From contig NC_009464.1 in the NCBI RefSeq assembly GCF_000063445.1, forward strand, positions 3,100,001 to 3,164,000: a DNA stretch of 64,000 nucleotides. The letters are read 5' to 3'. The notes under the pieces are model-generated. The model ran no database searches and was not told the DNA's origin. It worked only from the letters and a program-made list of their open reading frames with translations. Shown here one piece after another: positions 36,545 through 45,546 of this stretch. Position numbers and translations under genes: made by a program. This stretch comes from Methanocella arvoryzae MRE50. Lineage in GTDB: Archaea > Halobacteriota > Methanocellia > Methanocellales > Methanocellaceae. The number at the start of each line of letters is the position of its first letter. Position 1 is the first letter of the stretch.

Positions 36545-36760
36545 TTACTTTGCCTTTCCATTAATGCAGTAATACATGTCCCTCAGCTTGTGCTGGGCAT
36601 AGACCGGACAGCCTGCAGGACATATGCAGCCTTCCATTACAATCTTCTTATCGCTCTTGCCTCTGGCACAGTACAGCTTTTTATCGTTGCCCGGAAAGCT
36701 GGGGCACCCGTTGCAGATACAGGCATTATAATTTTCGTCATTTTCTTGTGGCGTGGCCAT
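36545..36760 (-). CDS. Cys-rich DUF2769-type protein
   Basis: Product of 71 residues with eight or more cysteines, ordered as CICNGCPSFP, LYCARGKS, GCICPAGCPVY and MYYCINGK. This matches the DUF2769 pattern seen in methanogens, presumed to bind zinc or an iron-sulphur cluster. Role unknown. It lies between the SWIM gene and the radical SAM gene on the same strand, with gaps of about 55-70 bases. Confidence 0.8.
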   Translation of the reverse strand: MATPQENDENYNACICNGCPSFPGNDKKLYCARGKSDKKIVMEGCICPAGCPVYAQHKLRDMYYCINGKAK

Positions 36761-36814
36761 AAACAGTTATCTGGCTTACTTGTTTAAATAGAAGACCGCA
36801 AATAATAGCAAGCG

Positions 36815-37813
36815 CTATACCAGGTTGGTCAGCCCCGCCGCCTTTACTATTTCCGTCGCCCGGCGAATTTCCGACATGTTCAGCGGCCGGTTTATCTCCG
36901 GGTGGACAGCAGCCCTGTGCTCTGGATGGTACTGAAACATCAGGTTGAACCGCACGTCTTTGCCCAGATTCTCCGCGCACCACTCAACTATCGGCTTCGT
37001 GCAGCACTCGACGTGCCCGGGCAGCACCAGCTGCCTCACCAGCACCCGGGCCTGGCGCTTCGCCTCAAGGAAATTTCTGGTAGTGACCTTCCAGTAGTCC
37101 CTGATGCCAGAATACCGGTATGCGTGCTCATCGTTGCCGTACCGGAAGTCGGCCAGGTACAGATCCACCACGCCGTCCAGCAGCTTCATGGCTTCAGGGG
37201 TCATGTACATGTTAGAGTTCCAGATCACCGGCAGCTCCTCTGGCATGCACCTGACGATCTTCAGGACTGTGTGCAGGTGTGGTATGGGATCTCCGCCGAC
37301 GAAATTGACGTTAGCGCTGCCCTGTCCTCTGCGGGCTTCGATGACCCTGCACATCCGCAAAACGTCAAGAGGAGGACTTCTGGCCCGGGTGGCGATAGCC
37401 CAGTTCTGGCAGTAGGCACAGGTAAAGTTGCAGCCCTCGAAAAAGATGGTGTGCGAGGGTATCAGCTCGGGCTCTTCTCCCCTGTGCAGGAACTCGGATG
37501 AAATCCTGGATACAGCATCGGCTCCGCAGGCTCCGGCTTTCCGGAACCTGTCGCACCCGCACCGGCGCTCGCAGAAACAGCATGCCTTCAGCAGGCGTTC
37601 TGCCAGCTCGATCTTGACGTCGAGCAGCGAGGTATCCAGCCTGTCGCCTGCCGGTATCTTACCTTCCGCTCTGGACTGCCTGTACTCGGCCATAAGTTCG
37701 TCGTGCAACTTCCACAGGCCAGAGTCCGGGAGCAACAGGTAATCTGCATTTACTCTGATTAATTTTAGAAGGCTATGATTAGTTTGCCTCGAGCTACTTT
37801 TCAGATCTATCAT
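36815..37813 (-). CDS. radical SAM protein, PflA-like/PflX type
   Basis: Product of 332 residues. The N-terminal cysteine-rich segment (CCFCERRCGCDRF at about 81-93) is followed by the radical SAM motif CNFTCAYCQNW (Cx3Cx2C). The GGDPIPHLHTVLKI segment and ADFRYGNDEHAY follow. The layout matches archaeal proteins annotated as putative pyruvate formate-lyase activating enzymes, but there is no glycyl radical enzyme in this window. Substrate unknown. Confidence 0.85.
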   Translation of the reverse strand: MIDLKSSSRQTNHSLLKLIRVNADYLLLPDSGLWKLHDELMAEYRQSRAEGKIPAGDRLDTSLLDVKIELAERLLKACCFCERRCGCDRFRKAGACGADAVSRISSEFLHRGEEPELIPSHTIFFEGCNFTCAYCQNWAIATRARSPPLDVLRMCRVIEARRGQGSANVNFVGGDPIPHLHTVLKIVRCMPEELPVIWNSNMYMTPEAMKLLDGVVDLYLADFRYGNDEHAYRYSGIRDYWKVTTRNFLEAKRQARVLVRQLVLPGHVECCTKPIVEWCAENLGKDVRFNLMFQYHPEHRAAVHPEINRPLNMSEIRRATEIVKAAGLTNLV

Positions 37814-38026
37814 TCTATAACCAAATCTATCCAGTTGTTTTCATAAAAACTCTGTGGCCTGTGTTGCCCGGATTATTAGTCAGCGGAAAAATTTTCCTCA
37901 CACGAGCTTGTACTCCATATGGTCTTGTATCGTCACTCTTAATACCAAAGAGCAACTAACGGACTATATTAATGGCCGCTCGCGAGGTGGGTCAGGCTAT
38001 AATTGCAGACTGTGACTGGTGTAAAA

Positions 38027-39250
38027 ATGAGCGTAAAGGCAAGACTATCGATTATATTCCTGGCCGTCCTCCTGATATTGGCTCTTGCAGGTGTGTCACT
38101 GGCGACCGCTGACACAGGGTCCGGCTATGTCGACTTACTTTATGCGGCTGACTATAATCACGATTTGGTGCACGTGTATGATGTCTCGGCCTCTTCGTTT
38201 GCCAAAGTAGCTACGATTTCCATCGAAAAGCCCTCGGTCGTAGTGGCGAGCAATGATGGCAAGCGTGTGTACGTGGCCAGTTCCGGAAGTCTTACCTCGG
38301 GCTTCTACGTAATCAGCACAGCTAACCAGACTGTCATTGCCCGGTACTCGCTGCCAGACGATGGTGCGGGCGACATCGGCATCAGCCCGGACGACCGGTA
38401 CGTTTACGTCGTCACGGCTACCCGTTTCATCATCCTCGATACGGCTACCGGTAAAACATCTGAAAAAACCATCGATACAGACAGGTATACAACCCTGACA
38501 ACAGCCAGGGACATGGACGTAAACAAGGCCTACTTTGCAGCGCCCGGCTCCAGCGAGCTGTTCGTGTACGATAGCTATGATGACGCTATATACTCGTATC
38601 ACCTCAACTGCGAGATCGGCTATCTGAGCGCTCTTAGCGGCACACGGCTGCTGGGCACGGATAAGCTCGGGGAAATCAACATCTTGAATTATAACTATTA
38701 TACAGGGGTAGAGGGGTGGTCTTACACGCCTCGCCCGGTGGGAATCTCATCATCCTTCTTCGTCCCCTACCTGACAGTCAGCAATGACCAGAAAACCGCT
38801 TACTTCACCGACCGGGAGAACAACAGGGTATATGAGGTGAACCTCGAGGACTTTACTTCCCGGCGGCTGGTCAACGTCAGCGACTGGGAGTCTCCCACCC
38901 GGGGAGTCTTCAGCAGTGACGACAGCAAAGTCTTCATCTGCGACGACACCGGGGTACTGGGCCTGTATACAGTCAATAATACCCAGTACGCGTACTTTTA
39001 CGGGTACAAAGCGACAGATGTGGACATAGCCACCGTTCAGGCCGCCGAAAGCATTTCGGGCGCTACTACGACGCCGAAGCCGGAAGTTGTAAGCCCGTCG
39101 CCAGAGCCTACCGATATACCTGCTTCATGGGTATCTCCTACTGTCACTCCTACGGCCACTCCTGCTACGACCCCGACACTTGCAGTGCTGCCAGTGATTG
39201 CTTTGATACTGTCAATCTACGGTATGTCAAGGATTTACCGCAAGTACTAG
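38027..39250 (+). CDS. surface beta-propeller (YncE-like) protein with C-terminal anchor
   Basis: Product of 407 residues. A signal peptide (SIIFLAVLLILALAGVSLATA) leads into a seven-bladed propeller of the YVTN/YncE type (VVVASNDGKRVYVASSG, ISPDDRYVYVVTAT). Then comes a Pro/Thr linker (TPKPEVVSPSPEPTDIP) and a C-terminal hydrophobic anchor (AVLPVIALILSIYGMSRI). It is expected on the cell surface. The ATG at 38027 is preferred over the in-frame codon at 38003 because it starts directly before the signal. Confidence 0.82.
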   Translation: MSVKARLSIIFLAVLLILALAGVSLATADTGSGYVDLLYAADYNHDLVHVYDVSASSFAKVATISIEKPSVVVASNDGKRVYVASSGSLTSGFYVISTANQTVIARYSLPDDGAGDIGISPDDRYVYVVTATRFIILDTATGKTSEKTIDTDRYTTLTTARDMDVNKAYFAAPGSSELFVYDSYDDAIYSYHLNCEIGYLSALSGTRLLGTDKLGEINILNYNYYTGVEGWSYTPRPVGISSSFFVPYLTVSNDQKTAYFTDRENNRVYEVNLEDFTSRRLVNVSDWESPTRGVFSSDDSKVFICDDTGVLGLYTVNNTQYAYFYGYKATDVDIATVQAAESISGATTTPKPEVVSPSPEPTDIPASWVSPTVTPTATPATTPTLAVLPVIALILSIYGMSRIYRKY

Positions 39251-39344
39251 TCACGTAATCAGGACGGCCTCAACTAAATTTTTTCTTTCCGTCAACAAAG
39301 CTATAAGCTTACAAGGCGTACAATTTTTTAAAGAGGCAATCATA

Positions 39345-39770
39345 ATGGCAGAGTCCCGCCGCTACCCGCTTAAAACCGACCCTCAGGGCATGGTCGGACG
39401 CGAATGTCCGAACCCCTCGTGTATGACGTATTTCAAGGTCGAGGCCAGTCAGGTCGACTGCGATGAGCTGATATGCCCGGTGTGCGGCCGGACAGACGAC
39501 TGTAAAAAGTATACGACCGTGCCCCAGATCGACTACATCAACTCGCTGATCTTCCACAAGGACTCATGCCCCATCACCCACACCGGTTATTCGAAGACTC
39601 CGCCATGCAGGGATTATGTCGAACTGCCTGCAAAATGCGTGTACTCCTGCGACTCCTGCAATAAAAAGTTCGGGATCGACTGCAAGAAGCCGGAGAACTG
39701 CCCCTACTGTAATGCGACCAGAGAACACCTGCACGAAGAGAACAAGTGCGATCTTAACTGCAGTGAATAA
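39345..39770 (+). CDS. Cys-rich zinc-ribbon protein of unknown role
   Basis: Product of 141 residues with about 16 cysteines in pairs: CPNPSC, CPVCGRTDDC, CVYSCDSCNKKFGIDC, CPYC and CDLNC. They suggest two or three zinc ribbons or an iron-sulphur scaffold. There is no enzymatic domain. I do not recognise a family. The gene precedes the NifX-like gene by 90 bases in the same direction; a joint role is possible but untested. Confidence 0.7.
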   Translation: MAESRRYPLKTDPQGMVGRECPNPSCMTYFKVEASQVDCDELICPVCGRTDDCKKYTTVPQIDYINSLIFHKDSCPITHTGYSKTPPCRDYVELPAKCVYSCDSCNKKFGIDCKKPENCPYCNATREHLHEENKCDLNCSE

Positions 39771-39860
39771 TGGCCGTCGGATGAAGGCCACAGGGCCAAT
39801 AGACAGGGTGAGAGACATCCTTAACAACTTTTATACTATTGCCAGGTTAAAATATCAAGT

Positions 39861-40220
39861 ATGACCCGATGCGCGCTACCTGTGGACGATTACGCAGGCC
39901 TCACATCCATGGTATTCGAACACTTCGGCCGGACCGGAACTTTTGCCATCGTCGACGCGGACGAAGGCCGGATCAATAGTGTAAGCGTGATCACTAATGA
40001 GCAGACATACGGCAGTACTGACAAAAACCTCCCCGACTTCCTCGCCGACCATGGCGTCGAAATCGTGCTGGCGGGAATGATGGGCACCTGCATGAGCACG
40101 CCATTGATAGACCGGGGTATTAGAGTTTTTACAGGTGCCGAAGGCACGGTGCGGGAAGCTTACGAAAAATATATGGCCGGAGAGCTGGCTGAAGTCCAGA
40201 AAAGCAGATATAGTTTCTGA
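39861..40220 (+). CDS. NifX/NafY-like dinitrogenase cofactor-binding family protein
   Basis: Product of 119 residues of the dinitrogenase iron-molybdenum cofactor biosynthesis family, which shares the NifB C-terminal and NifX fold. Visible hallmarks are VFEHFGRTGTFAIVD, the strand VEIVLAGMMGTCMSTPLIDRG and the C-terminal TVREAYEKYMAGEL. Stand-alone members are common in methanogens and are not proof of nitrogen fixation. No nif genes are in the window. Confidence 0.85.
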   Translation: MTRCALPVDDYAGLTSMVFEHFGRTGTFAIVDADEGRINSVSVITNEQTYGSTDKNLPDFLADHGVEIVLAGMMGTCMSTPLIDRGIRVFTGAEGTVREAYEKYMAGELAEVQKSRYSF

Positions 40221-40253
40221 ACTTTATTCCGCAATACTGGCATCGTAAATTAT

Positions 40254-40592
40254 TCACCACAGAGGCACAGAGGTTCACGGAGGTTCACGAAGTACGGCTT
40301 ACCACAGAGGCACAGAGACGCACAGAGATACACAGAGAATATACAGGATAAAATTGCTATCCGGCCCCATAATATAGTATTGTGGCAACTTTACTGTAAA
40401 TACGAACCTTAAATCAGACGCTCTGGGGGATAATCTGATTATTACAGCAAGTATAGGACAAATCCAGTAATTTTAGAAATCTCTGTGCGTCTCTGTGTTT
40501 CTCTGTGCCTCTGTGGTGAACCGTTTCTCTGTGAGCCTCTGTGCCTCTGTGGTAAACAGTCAATCTGTGAGCCTCTGTGTTCTCTATGGTTA
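40254..40592. repeat. CACAGAG-family repeats, inverted pair
   Basis: Left arm (40254-40340) carries CCACAGAGGCACAGAG units with an insert of TTCACGGAGGTTCACGAAG. Right arm (40475-40592) carries the complementary CTCTGTGCCTCTGTGGT units in three groups. A unique core of about 135 bases lies between. The layout is the same as at 12894-13062. The 476-base gap between genes here is filled by this element; no coding frame is convincing. Confidence 0.85.
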
Positions 40593-40696
40593 TCGATATC
40601 TCCATGACGCATGTTCGCGGGTCGTTCTTCAGATAGCGAAACTTTATTGTTCTCGAGTGCCATACGCTTCCTTATTATTCAAGAGGTCGTTTCAGG

Positions 40697-41848
40697 ATGC
40701 CGTTCCACGTGATGATCATTCCGACGCTGGGCTGTCCGTCCAAGTGTCACTACTGCTGGAGCTCGGATGTTAACTCCCCCGTCATGAGCCTCGACACGGT
40801 CAAGGATATCGTGGCATGGCTGAAGGAGTTCAGGGATGACAACGTCACGTTTACCTTCCACGGGGGAGAGCCGCTGCTGGCCGGGGCGGACTTCTATAAG
40901 AAAGCGCTGCCGCTGTTGCAGAAAGGCCTGAAAGACCGGCACGTCGCCTTTGCGATGCAGACCAACCTCTGGCTGATGACGCCGGAGATTGCCAGAGTGC
41001 TGGCTAAGTATAACATCCCCATAGGCTCCAGCCTGGACGGGCCGGAGGATGTCAACGACTTCCAGCGGGGCAAAGGCTACTATCAAAAGACGATGAAGGG
41101 CTACACGATCGCCAGAGAGAACGGCCTGGACGTGAAGTTCATCTGTACCTTCACCTCGCACTCCATAAAGCACAAGGACGAGATCATCCAGTTCTTCATG
41201 GACAACGGCTGGAACCTCAAGCTGCACCCTGCGCTGCCTTCCATCAAGGGCGACGACCCCGGCAAGTGGGCGCTGGACGCCGGGGAGTACGGGGAACTGC
41301 TGGTCTACCTTTTAGATACATATTTAGAGAACTGGGGCCGGTTCGAGGTCATGAACATCGACCACCTGTGCAAGTGCGTCTTCAAGCGGCACGGTGTAGT
41401 ATGCACCTTCGTGGACTGCATGGGAGACACCTTCGCCGTCGGGCCGGATGGTAGCATATATCCCTGCTACCGGTTTATCGGCATGCCCAAATTCGTCATG
41501 GGCAACGTGAAGGATAAGCCGACAATGGAAGACCTGATGAGCTCAAAAGCGGGCAAGCTCATGGAGAAGTTTAAGAAGTTCGTGGATAAGAACTGCAAGG
41601 AGTGCGCACACATCCGGTACTGCAGAGGCGGGTGTCCCTATAATGCGATCGTGCCGACTGATGGTAAGATCAAGGCCGTGGACCCGCACTGTGTGGCTTA
41701 CAAGAGGATTTTCGACGAGATCAAGGAGCGGCAGAATAGGGATCTGCTTGCCGGCACATCGGGGCTCGAGGGGGCCATCATGGGGTTCGACCCGATGAGG
41801 ATGGCGGCGAAGCCGGGTGTTATGGCTATAATGCTAAAAAGGATCTAA
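40697..41848 (+). CDS. SPASM-domain radical SAM enzyme, peptide-modifying type
   Basis: Product of 383 residues. The radical SAM motif is CPSKCHYCWSS (Cx3Cx2C) at about residues 14-24, followed by FHGGEPLL and SSLDGPEDVNDFQRG. The C-terminal SPASM region holds cysteines in CTFVDCMGDTFAVGPDGSIYPCYR and CKECAHIRYCRGGCPYN. This arrangement is that of sulfatase-maturase-like and RiPP-modifying enzymes. I see no precursor peptide in the neighbouring gaps. It may belong to the methanogen Mhun_1560-like group, which I cannot confirm. Its stop overlaps the convergent HEPN stop. Confidence 0.87.
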   Translation: MPFHVMIIPTLGCPSKCHYCWSSDVNSPVMSLDTVKDIVAWLKEFRDDNVTFTFHGGEPLLAGADFYKKALPLLQKGLKDRHVAFAMQTNLWLMTPEIARVLAKYNIPIGSSLDGPEDVNDFQRGKGYYQKTMKGYTIARENGLDVKFICTFTSHSIKHKDEIIQFFMDNGWNLKLHPALPSIKGDDPGKWALDAGEYGELLVYLLDTYLENWGRFEVMNIDHLCKCVFKRHGVVCTFVDCMGDTFAVGPDGSIYPCYRFIGMPKFVMGNVKDKPTMEDLMSSKAGKLMEKFKKFVDKNCKECAHIRYCRGGCPYNAIVPTDGKIKAVDPHCVAYKRIFDEIKERQNRDLLAGTSGLEGAIMGFDPMRMAAKPGVMAIMLKRI

Positions 41849-42282
41849 GTTTGTGAAGTCGGCGGCGTAACCAGTGATTTTATCTTGTCCAGGAAATCAC
41901 GGGCATTAACCATCGATTTCTCTGCATTTTCTGCAGAATAGGAAGAGTCATAGTCTGCCCTCTCCCTCAGGTCTCTAGCGGCTTCAAAGTAGTCCCTGTA
42001 CCGTTGATCCAGCTTCCCTTCATTGACCAGCTTGCCAAGGAATAATTCGATGCATATGTGGCTCTTTTCCCTGTAGCCATTCTGATAAAGCAGGGCCCGG
42101 GCAGCGTGGAACATCGAATAATATGCCTGTACGGTCGCCCACTTATAATCTCCTGCGGAAGCGCTAACATTTGCCCTTTGTAGATCGAACTCTGACTGAG
42201 CAAGCTCGTTCTCGATGCTCTGTCGATCGTAAGGGTGGGGCTTTATCAAGTCTTTTTTCAAGCATTCCTCAAACGTAGTCAT
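41845..42282 (-). CDS. HEPN-domain protein (toxin-like) of a HEPN/MNT pair
   Basis: Product of 145 residues, all helical, of the HEPN family paired with minimal nucleotidyltransferases. Signature segments are AYYSMFHAARALLYQNGYREKSHICIELF, with the R-x3-H feature, and RDLRERADYDSSYS. In characterised pairs the HEPN protein is an RNase or toxin that is neutralised by AMPylation from its MNT partner. It is translated from an ATGA overlap with the MNT gene, a sign of a working two-gene unit. Confidence 0.86.
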   Translation of the reverse strand: MTTFEECLKKDLIKPHPYDRQSIENELAQSEFDLQRANVSASAGDYKWATVQAYYSMFHAARALLYQNGYREKSHICIELFLGKLVNEGKLDQRYRDYFEAARDLRERADYDSSYSAENAEKSMVNARDFLDKIKSLVTPPTSQT

Positions 42283-42821
42283 ATAATCCTTATCCTATCG
42301 CGAATGATGCTTTCGTAAAATGCCGTGTTGGTCCTTGAAAGATCAGCGAACTCTATGGGGGTTTTAACCATCGGATTAACCCGGCGGTTCATATCTCTCG
42401 CAATTCCGTCGGAGATTTCCACAAGTGCACGATTGTCAATCTTTCCGATGATAATAATATCTATGTCGCTGTCTTCCGTATCCTCGCCTCTCGCGGCAGA
42501 GCCGTAGAGGTATAACTCAAAGCCCTGGCCTGAGAAATGTTTTACTGCTTCGTAAACAGCAGCTACATTGAAAAATTTTTTCAGATGTTTAACGACCGGG
42601 CTGTCACTTTTCAGTTTATATATCTTAAGCCCGCCTTTCCAGCTCTCGTGGAGGAAATCACCAAGGACAAGCGTATTCAGGCATCTGGTTGCTGTGACGT
42701 AAGAAAGCCCTGAATCTTTAACAACTTCAGCCTGATACTTCTCGATATCCGGCCTATAAAGGAACTGCCTGATGATATGCATGCAGTTTTTCGAGCTGAT
42801 AATCTCTTCGATTGCGAACAT
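42279..42821 (-). CDS. MNT nucleotidyltransferase with N-terminal HTH
   Basis: Product of 180 residues. A winged-helix-like N-terminus (about 1-80, KDSGLSYVTATRCLNTLVLGDFL) precedes the minimal nucleotidyltransferase motif LYLYGSAARGEDTEDSDIDI (GSx10DxD) at about 101-120. It is the probable antitoxin of the HEPN partner, and the HTH suggests it also controls its own promoter. The upstream 84 bases are very AT-rich. Confidence 0.87.
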   Translation of the reverse strand: MFAIEEIISSKNCMHIIRQFLYRPDIEKYQAEVVKDSGLSYVTATRCLNTLVLGDFLHESWKGGLKIYKLKSDSPVVKHLKKFFNVAAVYEAVKHFSGQGFELYLYGSAARGEDTEDSDIDIIIIGKIDNRALVEISDGIARDMNRRVNPMVKTPIEFADLSRTNTAFYESIIRDRIRII

Positions 42822-42904
42822 TCTACAATTTTTTAAATAACGTACTTTAACTATTTATTGTTTACTTTAATTTTTTAAAGTGATTTGTTTAAAAATTTAA
42901 ATGA

Positions 42905-43765
42905 TCATCTTGCGTTTATTCTTGTGTCCGCAAATAACGAGCCTGCAATCGTGAGTTTGATCCGCAACTCTTTCTTATAGCGTTCGGTTTCGATAAGGTT
43001 TAACTCTACAAGATTATCAAGATAATACTTTACGTTAGACCGGGGCACTTCAGTTTTAAGGTCTCTGTCGAGAAGCTCTTTCATCTCTTTGATCGAGTTT
43101 ACATACCTGTCCTCGTCGGCCTGAACTTTCTTCTTCTGGAAAACAAGCTCTTTCTCTCTCAAAATCTTAAGCATCTCCAGTTCCGTATCTGTCAGTTTTG
43201 CCAGCGGGAACGGGGGGAACCTGTGTATTCTTGCCTCTCCTGCCGCCAGCCCATGCTCGTGTATTTCCGCAGCGAGTTCCTTGATCTCCCTGATTACGTC
43301 AGCTTCGGAAACGCCCGATTTTAAAAGTTTCTGGGTGGCGCTTATCAAGGCGCCCTCATAATACTTCTCTGGCTCGACATAGTAAAGTTCTACGCTGCCC
43401 TTGGAATTATTTAGAAAACTGGCGAGCGTGAGGGCGACCTGCATGATTTTGGGTGCAGAAGAAAGGTTGACGTAGACTTTATTGTTCGCCTGGACTTCCC
43501 GGTGGATCAAATCATATGATGTTTTAAAAATGTCGTTGAAATCGTATAAGTTCACGTGAACTTCTTCCCAGTCTATGGGGACTTTTTTAATTTTTTCAAT
43601 AAAAGTATTGACTACTTTCGTCTGCTTCTTATATTCCTCTTTTTCCTTTTTCGGGTCCTGGACCAGGAGATACGCTTTCTTTACTGTAAAATCCTTGAAC
43701 AGCGGCTTAATAATCCTATCGTATTCCAGGCCGGCAGGGATGATATGAATGCCAGCTTCTGCCAT
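42905..43765 (-). CDS. CARF-like/HTH regulator, DUF6293 (HFX_2341) type
   Basis: Product of 286 residues. The first 150 residues form a Rossmann-like CARF-type domain (IHIIPAGLEYDRIIKPL, VYVNLSSAPKIMQVALTLASFL, with the S/A-P-K loop typical for nucleotide sensing). A linker and a winged HTH follow (LTDTELEMLKIL, VPRSNVKYYLDNLVELNLIE). Similar proteins occur in archaea with and without CRISPR. There is no CRISPR locus here. The role as a nucleotide-responsive regulator is inferred from the fold. It sits between the HEPN/MNT pair and a beta-CASP nuclease, all on the minus strand. Confidence 0.78.
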   Translation of the reverse strand: MAEAGIHIIPAGLEYDRIIKPLFKDFTVKKAYLLVQDPKKEKEEYKKQTKVVNTFIEKIKKVPIDWEEVHVNLYDFNDIFKTSYDLIHREVQANNKVYVNLSSAPKIMQVALTLASFLNNSKGSVELYYVEPEKYYEGALISATQKLLKSGVSEADVIREIKELAAEIHEHGLAAGEARIHRFPPFPLAKLTDTELEMLKILREKELVFQKKKVQADEDRYVNSIKEMKELLDRDLKTEVPRSNVKYYLDNLVELNLIETERYKKELRIKLTIAGSLFADTRINAR

Positions 43766-43849
43766 AAAATTCTAGAAAGATATTGTCATTAAAAGTACTT
43801 AACTTTTTTCATTGTCACATAACAATAAAAAATGTTTATCATCTTCTTC

Positions 43850-45409
43850 TTAATTCAGGCTGAAACTTTCCCCGTCTTTCAGGCACCTGACTTTTTCGTG
43901 GAACCGGCTTGTAAACCACGAATGAGCGGTGGTGTGAACAGGTATAATGATGTCCGGTGAAATTCTGTCAATGAACTTTTCCAGCTCATCTCCGGCAATG
44001 TGACCTGATGCGTGATAGCCGGGCTCTGTCGTTATTTCGGGCCGGCCATTCTCGGTAGCCAGCCTGATGCCCCGGGTCTCGATGTTGAAATGCCGGAGCC
44101 ACCTGAATAGCTTCAGGTGATCGATCTCCTGCTCCTCCGAGAACGCCTCGCTCGACGAATAGATGTACAATCCGTCGTTCGGCTTGATGTCCAGCAGGTG
44201 CTTCATATCATAGAAAGAGAAGCACAGAATGTAGTTCCCCGGATTTCTTGATATTTCCATGGGGCTCAGCAATCGATCTGCATACTCTCGCTCCACCAGC
44301 CGCTGATCGCAGCCCGATTTACTGTCGCTGATCGCGTCGTAGACCAGTAAGTTACTCATCCTGCACCTGCCGTCTGCGCACTCAAGTGCAGCAAGCAGGT
44401 AGACGTCCCTGGTCGTGATCACCAGCTCTCTGCCAGTTTCTCTGGCAATCCTGGCAAACATCTCCAGCCGCTCGAAGTTCCTGGCAGAAAAATCAGCGAT
44501 CACCAGCTTATCCGTACTGTCGACGGCAGCCTTGCAATGCTCGTAAACATCACTCTCCGTCGTAGGGTGATCACCTTCCCGGCCTGTCCTGGTGCCTTCG
44601 ACGATCAGCACATTAGCTTCCCTGGCACCGGCGACGAGGCGATCCATGTTCTGGCTGCCGTTTTCGCCGTGGAATCGGAAGTCGCCTGTGTAGAATATGG
44701 TGCCGTCTGGTGATTTGAGCCGGTAGGCGACGGCGCCGCAGATCGAGTGGTCCATGGGATAGGCGTCCACTTCAAAGGGCAGATCCAGCTCGGAGAGGTG
44801 GCCGATGTGGCCTGGCCGGTAAGGCTTTGACTTGAGAGGATTGGCTGCCATCAGGTCGTGCAATCTGGCCGCCGGCTCTGTCAGCCCATAGAGGTCTCTT
44901 CCGACTGATGGCGTTTTCGTCCCGGCCGAGCCGCAGACCAGCGGGTTATCGCCAGGCACACGGGGCTTGACGTAGGCTGCCTCTGCGCTGGTGCCGGCGT
45001 TTCTCGAGACGTCCTGTTGTGCCTTCAGGATCGCCAGGCTCAGGCTCGACGCCACGAATGGTATAGCATGATCCAGCAGCCCCATGTTGCCGGTATGATC
45101 CATATGGGCATGGCTCAGCAGCACCGCTTTCACATCCGGCCGGGCATACGACCTCACGCAGCCGCAAGTGTCACTCGTCAGGAGATCGTCACGGTATATG
45201 TTCAGCTTAGGTATCAGGTTCAGCTGGAGCAGATCGTGAATGCCCCTCGTATCCCTGTCGCAGAGATATTCGTTGAAGTATTCATTGTAGCGCGAGTAGT
45301 TCATGCCGAAGTCCAGAAAGACTCCGCTGCCGCCGTTTTCCACGTAGATTTTATTACCGCCGATCGTCTCCGCACCATCGTATACTGTTACCGATACCAC
45401 AGCAGGCAC
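43850..45409 (-). CDS. metallo-beta-lactamase/beta-CASP protein, RNase J-like
   Basis: Product of about 519 residues. The MBL core has LLSHAHMDHTGNMGLL (HxHxDH) and FYTGDFRFHG. The beta-CASP part has IVEGTRTGREGD, GYHASGHIAGDE and PVHTTAHSW. Proteins of this type cut or trim RNA. The frame opens at a TTG (45430), but the TATATAAG box at 45435-45442 on the minus strand predicts a transcript start near 45410, so the GTG at 45409 (or 45400) is the better start. Substrate unknown. Confidence 0.83.
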   Translation of the reverse strand: MPAVVSVTVYDGAETIGGNKIYVENGGSGVFLDFGMNYSRYNEYFNEYLCDRDTRGIHDLLQLNLIPKLNIYRDDLLTSDTCGCVRSYARPDVKAVLLSHAHMDHTGNMGLLDHAIPFVASSLSLAILKAQQDVSRNAGTSAEAAYVKPRVPGDNPLVCGSAGTKTPSVGRDLYGLTEPAARLHDLMAANPLKSKPYRPGHIGHLSELDLPFEVDAYPMDHSICGAVAYRLKSPDGTIFYTGDFRFHGENGSQNMDRLVAGAREANVLIVEGTRTGREGDHPTTESDVYEHCKAAVDSTDKLVIADFSARNFERLEMFARIARETGRELVITTRDVYLLAALECADGRCRMSNLLVYDAISDSKSGCDQRLVEREYADRLLSPMEISRNPGNYILCFSFYDMKHLLDIKPNDGLYIYSSSEAFSEEQEIDHLKLFRWLRHFNIETRGIRLATENGRPEITTEPGYHASGHIAGDELEKFIDRISPDIIIPVHTTAHSWFTSRFHEKVRCLKDGESFSLN

Positions 45410-45546
45410 CTGGTAGTGATATGGTAACAATCCGTATATAAGTTATTTGCTGTTATCCAAATATGTAGTGAAATATAACGACTCATAACAACATATATTA
45501 ACATGTAATACTATAGTACTATTGCACAATCAGTAGGTGATCGAAC

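Noticed and set aside
39861-40220. evidence for nitrogen fixation
   Set aside because: A lone NifX-like protein is widespread in non-fixing methanogens and no nif structural genes are in the window.
40221-40696. precursor peptide for the SPASM radical SAM enzyme
   Set aside because: All short frames in this gap are made of repeat words (CACAGAG/CTCTGTG) and look non-coding.
45410-45430. TTG start of the beta-CASP gene
   Set aside because: It lies only five bases past the TATA box and so before the expected transcript start; the GTG codons at 45409 and 45400 fit better.
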